DNA of 6,826 nt from JABMMZ01 sp044368575. GTDB taxonomy: Bacteria > Bacteroidota > Bacteroidia > NS11-12g > UBA955. The translations under genes and the position numbers were made by a program. The stretch spans positions 1 through 6,826 of the forward strand of contig JBIPPH010000061.1 in NCBI GenBank assembly GCA_044368575.1, written 5' to 3'. Positions 1 to 6,568 of the stretch are shown here, piece by piece. Within the stretch, counting starts at the first letter, position 1; every line of letters starts with the position of its first letter. The notes under the pieces are model-generated. The model was given only the letters and a program-made list of their open reading frames with translations. It was not told the DNA's origin and ran no database searches.

Positions 1-682
1 GAAAGCCGTATACACTCAAAAATCAAATGATACAGAATTGTTTAATGAAATTGCAGATAAAATAGCCCAGGGTATGGTAATTGGTTGGTTTCAAGGTCGT
101 ATGGAGTTTGGACCTAGAGCCCTAGGCAATCGCAGTATTATTGGTGATGCACGTCATCCTGAAATGCAAAAAAAGCTCAATTTAAAAATCAAATACAGGG
201 AAGGCTTTAGGCCATTTGCACCATCAGTATTAGCAGAAGATTGTGCTCAATATTTTGATTTGAACACCAGTTCACCCTATATGCTTTTGGTGGCGCCGGT
301 GCTTGAAAGCAGACGATTGCCAAAGCCAAATAACTACCAACAAATGACTTTATGGGAAAGATTATATGCCAAACGCAGCGATATACAATCTGTTACCCAT
401 TTGGATTATTCTGCAAGAATACAAACTGTTCATGCTGATACCAATCCGAAGTATCATGGCTTAATATCAGCCTTTAAACAAAAAACCAATTACGGACTTG
501 TAGTGAATACCAGTTTTAACGTCAGAGGGGAGCCAGTGGTTTGCACACCAGAAGATGCCTTTAGATGTTTTATGGGCACAGAAATGGATGTATTGGTGCT
601 CAATAATTTTGTTTTTTATAAGACCGATCAACCCGATTATACCAATCAGGAAAAATGGTCTAGAACATTCAAAAAGGATTAA
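1..682 (+). CDS. Carbamoyltransferase, NodU/CmcH/TobZ family (C-terminal part, 5' end outside window)
   Basis: The reading frame is open from the left edge (first full codon at base 2) to TAA at 680-682, giving 226 visible residues. Family members are usually about 550-610 residues, so well over half of the protein lies upstream. Numbered from the first visible residue, the fragment shows GWFQGRMEFGPRALGNRS at about 28-45, REGFRPFAPSV at about 66-76, VHADTNPKYHGL at about 143-154 and VNTSFNVRGEPVVCTPEDA at about 168-186. These are hallmarks of the carbamoyltransferase C-terminal domain. Family knowledge: these cytoplasmic enzymes use carbamoyl phosphate and ATP to form carbamoyl-adenylate and move the carbamoyl group to a hydroxyl of a sugar, antibiotic or Nod factor. 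The acceptor here is unknown, and a sugar of the locus glycan is the natural guess. A TTG at 38 is internal and is not the start. The next gene begins 3 bp after the stop, which implies co-transcription. Confidence 0.93.
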   Translation, partial: KAVYTQKSNDTELFNEIADKIAQGMVIGWFQGRMEFGPRALGNRSIIGDARHPEMQKKLNLKIKYREGFRPFAPSVLAEDCAQYFDLNTSSPYMLLVAPVLESRRLPKPNNYQQMTLWERLYAKRSDIQSVTHLDYSARIQTVHADTNPKYHGLISAFKQKTNYGLVVNTSFNVRGEPVVCTPEDAFRCFMGTEMDVLVLNNFVFYKTDQPDYTNQEKWSRTFKKD

Positions 683-685
683 ATA

Positions 686-1699
686 ATGAAGAAATTCATT
701 GCTGTTTTAATAGGTTGCACAATAGCGTTCGCGCTCTGTGAATTGATTTTGCGTTTATACAATCCTTTTCAATCCAGAATTCGCGGACAAGAAATCATAC
801 TGAAAAGTCATTTAAAAAAGACCATTCAAATTCAACCATCTATTAAAGGGCTCAGCGAAACCATTCATTATAGCACCAATGAACTGGGCTTTAGAGGCCC
901 TGCAAAACCTAGCCAATGGGATGCTAGTAAAACCATAATCACAGTTGGAGGAAGCACAACGGAATGTTCTTTACTAGACGATGATTCTACTTGGCCACAA
1001 CAATTGTATAAGCTCATGCATGCCAAGCAATCTAACGTATGGATCAATAATGCTGGTATTGATGGTTGTTCAACTTTTGGGCATTTAATATTGATGCGTG
1101 ATTACATTGTGAAGCTAAAACCAAACTATGTGGTATTTATGGTTGGTATTAATGATTTAGCTAAACAAGATTTTGCTCAAGAAGATGGTTTTTTATTGAA
1201 TAGAAAAGAGTCCTTTTTTCGTTCATTCATTAAACGCTCAGAATTCATAACCACACTTTCCAATGTGTATGAAGCACTCAAAAGCCACAAAGCGAGTGTA
1301 GCCCATGGCAGCTCTCCCTACGATTATCAAAAAAATGATTTTAATTTGATGGATAGCATTGCAAGGGCAAACAATGATATTAAACTGCAAACATGGTTAA
1401 AGGCCTACCAACAAAGACTCGAAGCTTTGATTCAAATTTGTAAGCGTAATCATATTCAAGCTGTATTTATTACTCAGGCCAAATTTGATGCTGCTAATGC
1501 GTATTCATGGCAAGTTATGCAAGCCTATAATGAGACATTAAAAACCACATGTAATCAATACCAAATCCCTTGTATTGATTTAGCCAATCAACTCCCTAAA
1601 AAACCTGAATACTTTTACGATCAAATTCATTTTTCAAATGCTGGTGCTCGTCAAGTGGCCGCTATTTTATACCCTCAATTAAGTCAAATCATCAAATAA
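686..1699 (+). CDS. Membrane-anchored SGNH/GDSL-type hydrolase or acyltransferase-like protein
   Basis: The protein has 337 residues. Residues 1-24 form a short basic start followed by a hydrophobic stretch, so it is probably an N-terminal signal anchor with the rest in the periplasm. Cys18 sits in ALC, which lacks the small residue before Cys expected of a lipobox, so I do not call a lipoprotein. SGNH blocks are present in order: GGSTTE with catalytic Ser90, NNAGIDG with Gly124, GIND at 154-157 giving Asn156, and DQIH at 312-315 giving the Asp312/His315 pair. The catalytic set therefore looks intact. The family includes esterases, lipases and glycan O-acetyl transferases or esterases. The locus suggests action on an acyl or other ester group of a surface glycan, but the substrate is inference. 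ATG at 686 follows the preceding stop by 3 bp, with a modest AGGA about 8 bases upstream. It sits in the recurrent carbamoyltransferase-SGNH-DUF5989-SxtJ order. Confidence 0.87.
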   Translation: MKKFIAVLIGCTIAFALCELILRLYNPFQSRIRGQEIILKSHLKKTIQIQPSIKGLSETIHYSTNELGFRGPAKPSQWDASKTIITVGGSTTECSLLDDDSTWPQQLYKLMHAKQSNVWINNAGIDGCSTFGHLILMRDYIVKLKPNYVVFMVGINDLAKQDFAQEDGFLLNRKESFFRSFIKRSEFITTLSNVYEALKSHKASVAHGSSPYDYQKNDFNLMDSIARANNDIKLQTWLKAYQQRLEALIQICKRNHIQAVFITQAKFDAANAYSWQVMQAYNETLKTTCNQYQIPCIDLANQLPKKPEYFYDQIHFSNAGARQVAAILYPQLSQIIK

Positions 1700-1704
1700 T
1701 ACAT

Positions 1705-1854
1705 ATGGAATTTTTAAAAGATTTATGGCAATTTATGAAACAGAGAAAAAAGTTCTGGTTATTGCCAATAGTCATTGTCTTATTGTTTTTGGGCATCCTG
1801 TTATTGGTTGGTAGCTCAAGTACATTAGCACCATTCATTTATTCATTATTTTAA
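1705..1854 (+). CDS. DUF5989-type small membrane protein, 49 aa
   Basis: This small gene runs from ATG 1705 to TAA 1852-1854. The product starts MEFLKDLWQFMKQRKKFW, continues with one strongly hydrophobic segment at about residues 19-36, and ends SSSTLAPFIYSLF. I recognise this layout (amphipathic, basic N-terminus with a WxF motif, a single membrane helix, and an APFIYxLF tail) as the DUF5989 family, which is about 50 residues long, so the gene looks complete. No biochemical function is established to my knowledge. The family is commonly encoded between a carbamoyltransferase or SGNH gene and an SxtJ gene, exactly as here. The start is 5 bp after the SGNH stop, and its stop codon shares one base with the next ATG (TAATG), so translation is probably coupled. 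The positive-inside rule predicts the basic N-terminus in the cytoplasm. Confidence 0.82.
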   Translation: MEFLKDLWQFMKQRKKFWLLPIVIVLLFLGILLLVGSSSTLAPFIYSLF

Positions 1855-2231
1855 TGTCAAATTCATTTAACTCAAATCCGCCTAAAACCCTGTTGACAAT
1901 CTCAACAGGCCTTTTGGTTTTGTATTGGTACCAAGCTTATCACAATCCAATTTTATTGTATACTGCAATAGGTATTGGAATCATAGCTATAACAAGTCAA
2001 TACTTGAGTCTTCAAATTGAAAAAGTATGGTTTGGTATAGCTAAAGTTTTAGGTTTTATTATGCCAAAAATCATTCTAAGCATTGTGTTTTTTTGTTTCC
2101 TTTGGCCCATCGCTCAATTGTCAAAATTATTCAGAAAAAACGATGCACTTCAGTTAAAAAATAACAGTTCATCAATGTTTGTTGATTCAGTAACAATTTA
2201 CGACAAACAGTATTTTGAAAACATGTGGTAA
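1854..2231 (+). CDS. SxtJ-like small membrane protein, 125 aa
   Basis: The product has 125 residues with about three hydrophobic segments (roughly 11-27, 32-50 and 60-88), followed by a polar C-terminal tail of about 35 residues ending YFENMW. Length, hydrophobicity pattern and position directly after a DUF5989 gene match the SxtJ family. That family is named after an uncharacterised gene in cyanobacterial saxitoxin clusters, where a carbamoyltransferase (SxtI) is also present. By association it may help the carbamoyltransferase or membrane handling of its product, but this is not proven. ATG 1854 overlaps the preceding stop by one base, and no Shine-Dalgarno sequence is visible, so coupled initiation is likely. 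A perfect 8-bp inverted repeat lies in codons 12-19. The family assignment rests on context and topology more than on a diagnostic motif. Confidence 0.62.
   Translation: MSNSFNSNPPKTLLTISTGLLVLYWYQAYHNPILLYTAIGIGIIAITSQYLSLQIEKVWFGIAKVLGFIMPKIILSIVFFCFLWPIAQLSKLFRKNDALQLKNNSSSMFVDSVTIYDKQYFENMW
1884..1921 (+). other. Intragenic stem-loop with T-rich 3' flank near start of SxtJ-like gene
   Basis: CCTGTTGA (1889-1896) and TCAACAGG (1902-1909) are perfect 8-bp inverted repeats around the 5-base loop CAATC. They are followed by CCTTTTGGTTTT. A second pairing, AAAACC (1884-1889) with GGTTTT (1916-1921), could extend a 7-bp inner stem into a longer structure with a one-sided bulge. The element begins about 30 bases after the SxtJ-like start codon. 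It could act as an attenuator, pause site or transcript-stability element. Chance is a real alternative, since a perfect 8-bp stem with a short loop is expected about once in a window of this size. Confidence 0.3.
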
Positions 2232-2233
2232 TT

Positions 2234-3211
2234 ATGCAGCAAGCCCTTAAGCAACACCCCTATATTCAAGCTATCAGAGCACTTCATTTGCAACACAATG
2301 ACCGCAAAGCTTTTCACCAATCGGCGGCGCCTATTTTAACTGAAATGGGCAATGACTCAGCTTTTTTAAGTCTTGTAGCAGAAACCAATTTAACCGATCC
2401 GTTTTTTATTCATCAGAAATGGTCTTTATACAACATCCCATGTTTGTATATTTATGAAGATGAAGACATGTATCTTAAAATACATTTCTTCCCCACCTTA
2501 AAAGACTATAAAAAAGGTACTGCAGCGCATTGCATTCACCATCATAACAATTATATTTTAACCACGGCAGCTATATATGGTTCTGGTTATGAGAGCATGT
2601 TATTTGATAAGGCTATTCATATCGATCCTGTTAGCAAGCAAGCTAAGTTGAAGATTGCAAAAAGATTTACTCAAAAAGAATTTCCAGTTCATACTATTGA
2701 TGCTTGGGAGCCCCATATTGTATACCAACCAGAGCATTTTTCTGCAACCCTACAGCTTTGGACACCAGACAAAATCAGATCAACAGACAAGCTAAGACAT
2801 TGGCCTTTGATAAAGGCATTTAAAGCACCTTTAAGGCAATTAATCAATTGGCTTAAACTAGAAAACTTATTTGGCATTTCAGCTGCTAAAACCTACCAAT
2901 TTTATCCAGAAGGCAATCGTTTTAAGGCCATCGATGAAACAGACTATTTTGCGCCAACCAGAAAAGCTGTTGGACCTGAAGTGGAGTTTTACAGCATGCA
3001 AACCATCTGTTACTTTTTGCAAAAGAAGGCTTTGCTCAGCCCAACTTTTTTAAGTGATTTGATAAAAAGTCAATCTTTGCCTAAACATTATTTACCCTTG
3101 TTCGAAGCGCTTTTGAACCAGCAAGACATTGAACAAACCTATGCTAAAACCAGCATCAATATTCCTCAAGGCAATTATACCTTAGACGATGTTGTAAAAG
3201 CCGCGCAATAA
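2234..3211 (+). CDS. Uncharacterised 325-aa protein, possibly cupin-like
   Basis: I do not recognise the family. The product is soluble, with no signal peptide or membrane helix. ATG 2234 is chosen, 2 bp after the SxtJ-like stop. An in-frame GTG at 2225 would add three residues and overlap the upstream gene, and is less likely. A central region holds a His cluster (His99, His102-104, in AAHCIHHHNNYILTT), then AIYGSGYES at about 113-121, then His153 and WEPHIVYQPEHFSATL (158-173) with His161, followed by WTPD. Two His-bearing patches about 50-60 residues apart, each followed by predicted strands with a Gly or Pro turn, resemble the two motifs of a metal-binding cupin barrel, although neither cupin consensus is matched exactly. 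The N-terminal 60 residues and C-terminal 80 residues look mainly helical. Its place between SxtJ and glycosyltransferase genes suggests a role in making or modifying a sugar or small molecule, or in regulating this. Its stop overlaps the next ATG by one base. Confidence 0.85.
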   Translation: MQQALKQHPYIQAIRALHLQHNDRKAFHQSAAPILTEMGNDSAFLSLVAETNLTDPFFIHQKWSLYNIPCLYIYEDEDMYLKIHFFPTLKDYKKGTAAHCIHHHNNYILTTAAIYGSGYESMLFDKAIHIDPVSKQAKLKIAKRFTQKEFPVHTIDAWEPHIVYQPEHFSATLQLWTPDKIRSTDKLRHWPLIKAFKAPLRQLINWLKLENLFGISAAKTYQFYPEGNRFKAIDETDYFAPTRKAVGPEVEFYSMQTICYFLQKKALLSPTFLSDLIKSQSLPKHYLPLFEALLNQQDIEQTYAKTSINIPQGNYTLDDVVKAAQ

Positions 3212-4398
3212 TGCGTATTCTATTCTATTCTCCTCATCCTACCCACGACATCGTAAGCGATGTTGGTTATGCCATACATCAAAGGCAAACCATTGCTGCT
3301 TTTAGAGCATTAGGGCATGAGGTTCTACCTGTCATTTTAGGCGGTACAGCTGCTGGTAATTTAACCCTTAAATCCAATCAAAATTATCAAGCATCAAAGC
3401 TAAAAACGTTGATCAAACAATGTCTTCCAAAATGGCTTTGGACCTCATTGAATAATTTGGTTTTAAGACAACATGATGCCAAGGCAAAAGCGATTTTAGC
3501 AAAAGCCATTGCTACCTTTAAGCCTGATTTGCTTTACGAACGATCAGAATATCTTCAAGACTCTGGGGCTTTAATGGCCAAAAAGTTTGGATTGCAGTAT
3601 TATCTCGAAGTCAATGCCCCATTGGTCCAAGAAATGTATGGGTTTGAAGGCTATTCATTGTACCATAAAAAAGCACATAAAATTGAACGTTTCAAATTGT
3701 CTGCAGCACATAAAATCATTGCCGTATCTAGTGCATTAAGCCATTATTTATCTGAGCAATATAACATTATTGCAAATAAATTTTTGGTGCAACCGAATTG
3801 TATCAATCCTGAACAAGCTCAAAATGCAGATGCTCAGAAGGCTCATAAAATCAATGCATTCAATAAGTCTTCTAGAAAGGTTATAGGATTTGTTGGTTCT
3901 ATGTTTCCATACCATGGCGTTGATAAGCTGATTGCTGCTTATAAGCACGTACAAGCTAAGCACAGCAATACACTCTTATGTATTATGGGCGATGGTGTGG
4001 TTTTACAAGACTTAAAACAACAGGTCAAGGACTTGAATTTAACCGATTCAGTGTTGTTTACAGGCCAAATTCCTCACACTGAAATCATGCATTATATAGC
4101 TGCCACAGATATTTGTATAATGGCAGAATCTAATTGGTACGGCTCTCCAGTCAAAATTTTTGAATACGGCTTAATGGGTAAACCAATCATTGCACCTGCA
4201 ACAATGCCTGTTCAGGATGTGATGCAAGATAAAACAGATGGATTACTTGTAAGCAATCAACCAGAAATGATTGCAAATGCCATAAACACCATGTTGGAGC
4301 AACCAGATTTTGCGCAACAAATGGCTCAGCATTTTCATAAAAAAGTGATGACCAATTATACCTGGCAACAAGCGGCTTTAAACACATTGAATACATGA
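3211..4398 (+). CDS. Glycosyltransferase, GT-B fold, family 4 (SPxKxFEY subtype)
   Basis: At 395 residues this is a normal length for a GT4 enzyme. The N-terminal Rossmann half starts MRILFYSPHP and has GYAIHQRQTIAAFRALGHEV (19-38), LLYERSEY (107-114) and EVNAPLVQE (133-141), typical of one GT4 subgroup. The C-terminal donor-binding half has GFVGSMFPYHGVDKL (226-240), IMGDG (258-262), LFTGQIPH (282-289) and GSPVKIFEYGLMGKPIIAP (311-329). Glu318 corresponds to the second Glu of the EX7E nucleotide-sugar motif. The usual first Glu position is not Glu, as is common in the SPxKxFEY subgroup. It is predicted to transfer a nucleotide-activated sugar to a growing lipid-linked glycan on the cytoplasmic membrane face. 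Donor and linkage cannot be read from sequence. ATG 3211 shares one base with the upstream TAA, and its 3' end overlaps the next gene by 4 bp (ATGA). Confidence 0.92.
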   Translation: MRILFYSPHPTHDIVSDVGYAIHQRQTIAAFRALGHEVLPVILGGTAAGNLTLKSNQNYQASKLKTLIKQCLPKWLWTSLNNLVLRQHDAKAKAILAKAIATFKPDLLYERSEYLQDSGALMAKKFGLQYYLEVNAPLVQEMYGFEGYSLYHKKAHKIERFKLSAAHKIIAVSSALSHYLSEQYNIIANKFLVQPNCINPEQAQNADAQKAHKINAFNKSSRKVIGFVGSMFPYHGVDKLIAAYKHVQAKHSNTLLCIMGDGVVLQDLKQQVKDLNLTDSVLFTGQIPHTEIMHYIAATDICIMAESNWYGSPVKIFEYGLMGKPIIAPATMPVQDVMQDKTDGLLVSNQPEMIANAINTMLEQPDFAQQMAQHFHKKVMTNYTWQQAALNTLNT

Positions 4399-5543
4399 GG
4401 ATTGCTTTTATTACAGATGGCATTTTTCCTTTAGTGATAGGCGGCATGCAAAGGCATTCTTATTACATGGTTAAATACCTTACACGCAATCAAATTCATG
4501 TAACACTGATCCATTGTAAGTCACCTAATCAAAGCCTTGGCATTAAGGATGTTTTTACTGAAGCTGAGTTAGCCTATATTGATCACATTGAGTTAGCTTT
4601 TCCAAGTGGCAATCGATTGCCAGGGCATTATATAATAGACTCTTATGCTTATTCTAAACAGGTATTTGAAGTATTGAAACCACAGTTAAATCAATTCGAT
4701 TTTATTTATGCTAAAGGATTTACAGCTTGGTATTTGATCAAACAAAAGCAACAGCAGCATTTGAATTGTCCACCTATTGGCGTAAAGTTTCATGGCTATG
4801 AGATGTTTCAAAAGCAAGCCAATTTCAAGACCTTTTTGACATCTGTTTTGTTGGCGCCATTTGTAAAATGGAATACCAAACACGCCGATTATGTGTTTTC
4901 ATACGGCGGAAAAATAACAGACATTATTCAAGCTTTAGGTGTCGCCAAAAACAAGATCATTGAATTGCCAAGTGGTATTGAAGCAGAATGGTTACATGCC
5001 AGCAAGAAACAATCCGAAACAATCAAATTTGTATTCATGGGTAGATATGAAAGGCGGAAGGGCATTGAAGAATTGAATCAAGTGCTTCAAATTCTCCTTA
5101 ACAATCATTTGCGATTCGAATGTCATTTCATAGGACCAATTCCTGAAGACAAACAAATTCATTCAGAGGCAGTGAAATATCATGGCACTATAACCGATAG
5201 TAAAGACCTGCAAAATAGACTTGATCAAATGGATGTATTAGTTTGTCCGAGTTGGAGTGAAGGCATGCCCAATGTGATAATAGAAGGGATGTCTAGAGCC
5301 TGCGCAATTGTTGCAAGCGATGTTGGGGCAGTGAGTGAATTGGTTAATCCTAGCAATGGCATAATGATTAAGCCAGGCGATAAAAAAGCACTGCAAAAGG
5401 CTATGGAACATTTTATAGCGCTTCCTAAAAATGAGTTGCAGACAATGCAAAACAATGCCATGCAACACATACAAGCGCATTTTGTTTATGATGCCATTAT
5501 TCGAAAATTAATCAGCACAATTCAATCAACCATACAGACATGA
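4395..5543 (+). CDS. Glycosyltransferase, GT-B fold, family 4 (canonical EX7E)
   Basis: The product has 382 residues. The N-terminal acceptor half begins MRIAFITDGIFP and carries the glycine-rich GGMQRHSYYMVKYL at 16-29, and KFHGYEMF lies at 131-138. The C-terminal donor half shows FVFMGRYERRKGIEEL (212-227) with Arg217 and Lys222 placed as in GT4 phosphate-binding loops, then PSWSEGMPNVIIEGMS (285-300), in which Glu289 and Glu297 form the EX7E motif, followed by SDVGAVSELV. All core GT4 elements are present, so it is probably active. It is expected to be a cytoplasmic or membrane-peripheral retaining enzyme adding a second sugar in the same glycan pathway as the preceding GT4. The two enzymes are divergent in sequence, so they are probably not a recent duplication. 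Start and stop both lie in ATGA overlaps with neighbours, strong signs of coupled translation. Confidence 0.93.
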   Translation: MRIAFITDGIFPLVIGGMQRHSYYMVKYLTRNQIHVTLIHCKSPNQSLGIKDVFTEAELAYIDHIELAFPSGNRLPGHYIIDSYAYSKQVFEVLKPQLNQFDFIYAKGFTAWYLIKQKQQQHLNCPPIGVKFHGYEMFQKQANFKTFLTSVLLAPFVKWNTKHADYVFSYGGKITDIIQALGVAKNKIIELPSGIEAEWLHASKKQSETIKFVFMGRYERRKGIEELNQVLQILLNNHLRFECHFIGPIPEDKQIHSEAVKYHGTITDSKDLQNRLDQMDVLVCPSWSEGMPNVIIEGMSRACAIVASDVGAVSELVNPSNGIMIKPGDKKALQKAMEHFIALPKNELQTMQNNAMQHIQAHFVYDAIIRKLISTIQSTIQT

Positions 5544-6568
5544 AATACATCAAACAGCTTCAAGTACCAGTCCTAATTTTGTATATGTTATTGGCATTTC
5601 CTATGTTTTATTTTGCCTATAAATTTGGCATTTTATTGCAAGGCTATAAAGATGCTGAATCGTATTTAAAGCTCTATGAAAATTTAAGTTCTCCTGATGT
5701 AGAATCGCCTTTTAATATGCGCTTAATTAGCGCCAGTATTGTCCATTTTATGGGTAAGTTTGGCTGGTGTTATTCAACTGAATGTGCTATTGATGCGTTT
5801 CCTCAGTTTAACAAAGTGTATTATTTCAACAATTTATTTTTCAATTTTTTCTGCATCGCACTTACGTCTTATTCTATTTGTATAAGCTTTATAAAATTGG
5901 GCATATCAAGATGGTTGGCATTTATGTCTGGCGTGTTGTATTTGCTTGGTTTTGGCACATTGTTTTATTTAATGATGCCTGGCCCTGACGCTTTTTCAGT
6001 ATTAGTGTTTACTTGGCTTTTGTATTTTTATTTACAAAAACATGTTGCAGTTGTACCCTTCTTTTTAATCCTAATTTTACAAAGAGAATATTACTTTTTA
6101 GTCTTTATGATTGTGGCTATAATGGATTTTATTAAATCAAAAGACAGATATTATTTATTGGTTTGGTTGTTGAGTATTTTGTGTTTCTTAACCTATTTTA
6201 TTTTAAGAAAAACCATTTTTCACACACACCATTGGGCCCATCAAACCTCACCAGAATTTTTGTTACACACACTATTTAACAGCGATCTTCAGCCCATTCA
6301 ATTGATCAAACAAACCGCTATGACCATGAATATTTTCTTCATTTATTTAGGTCTTATAGTCTATAAATGGCAAAAGGGTTTAAGCATCAATAAACACTAT
6401 TTAGTCGTGTTAATATTAGTCCTTTTTGAAATTACCATATTGAGCTATGCCGCTACTTTCGGCACCAATAACGGCAGGTATTTTTATCTCAATATACCTT
6501 TTATCTTATATTTGATTTGTTTGGAATTAAAACCGCTAGAATCCAAACTGATTTCAAGCCAATCTTAA
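5540..6568 (+). CDS. Multi-pass membrane protein, possible GT-C type glycosyltransferase
   Basis: The product has 342 residues and is strongly hydrophobic. I place membrane segments at about 9-28, 93-117, 123-146, 150-164, 170-198 (one or two), 204-222, 262-277, 285-306 and 314-329. The first loop (about 29-92) is polar and probably faces the periplasm. It contains GYKDAESYLKLYENL (35-49), then PFNMRLISASIVHF (57-70), plus Cys77 and Cys82 that could pair. An acidic DAE shortly after the first helix, an Arg-rich start of the next amphipathic stretch, GPDAFS at 148-153 and QRE at 181-183 loosely recall GT-C enzymes, which use polyprenyl-phosphate sugars at the periplasmic face. A Wzy-like polymerase is another option, but its size and loop layout fit less well. 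ATG 5540 overlaps the GT4 stop by 4 bp, and it is the last gene of the run. Confidence 0.82.
   Translation: MKYIKQLQVPVLILYMLLAFPMFYFAYKFGILLQGYKDAESYLKLYENLSSPDVESPFNMRLISASIVHFMGKFGWCYSTECAIDAFPQFNKVYYFNNLFFNFFCIALTSYSICISFIKLGISRWLAFMSGVLYLLGFGTLFYLMMPGPDAFSVLVFTWLLYFYLQKHVAVVPFFLILILQREYYFLVFMIVAIMDFIKSKDRYYLLVWLLSILCFLTYFILRKTIFHTHHWAHQTSPEFLLHTLFNSDLQPIQLIKQTAMTMNIFFIYLGLIVYKWQKGLSINKHYLVVLILVLFEITILSYAATFGTNNGRYFYLNIPFILYLICLELKPLESKLISSQS

Noticed and set aside
686..757. Lipoprotein signal around Cys18 of the SGNH protein
   Set aside because: The residue before the Cys is Leu rather than Gly, Ala or Ser, so the lipobox rule is not met. A signal anchor explains the segment.
2178..2217. 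TTTG and TATTTTG boxes resembling a Bacteroidota promoter ahead of the 325-residue gene
   Set aside because: The -7-like box is one base short of TAnnTTTG and the gap between boxes is about 29 bases, much longer than the usual 19 or so. Such strings are common in this A+T-rich coding sequence.
2225..2233. GTG 2225 as the start of the 325-residue protein
   Set aside because: It would overlap the SxtJ-like gene and add only three residues. ATG 2234, 2 bp after the stop, fits the junction style of the operon better.
2689..3053. Short open frames on both strands (62 and 60 codons)
   Set aside because: Both overlap the 325-residue gene, which is coupled to its neighbours at both ends. Neither product shows family motifs.
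3748..3963. Reverse-strand open frame of 71 codons
   Set aside because: It is contained in the first GT4 gene, and the product has no domain-like pattern or supporting context.
4187..4447. Reverse-strand open frame of 86 codons
   Set aside because: It lies almost wholly inside the first GT4 gene and the start of the second. Both have full family motifs on the + strand, and the reverse product has no recognisable features.
5225..5480. Two overlapping reverse-strand open frames of about 80 codons
   Set aside because: They sit opposite the conserved donor-binding half of the second GT4 gene. Two different frames open over the same bases indicate compositional shadows.
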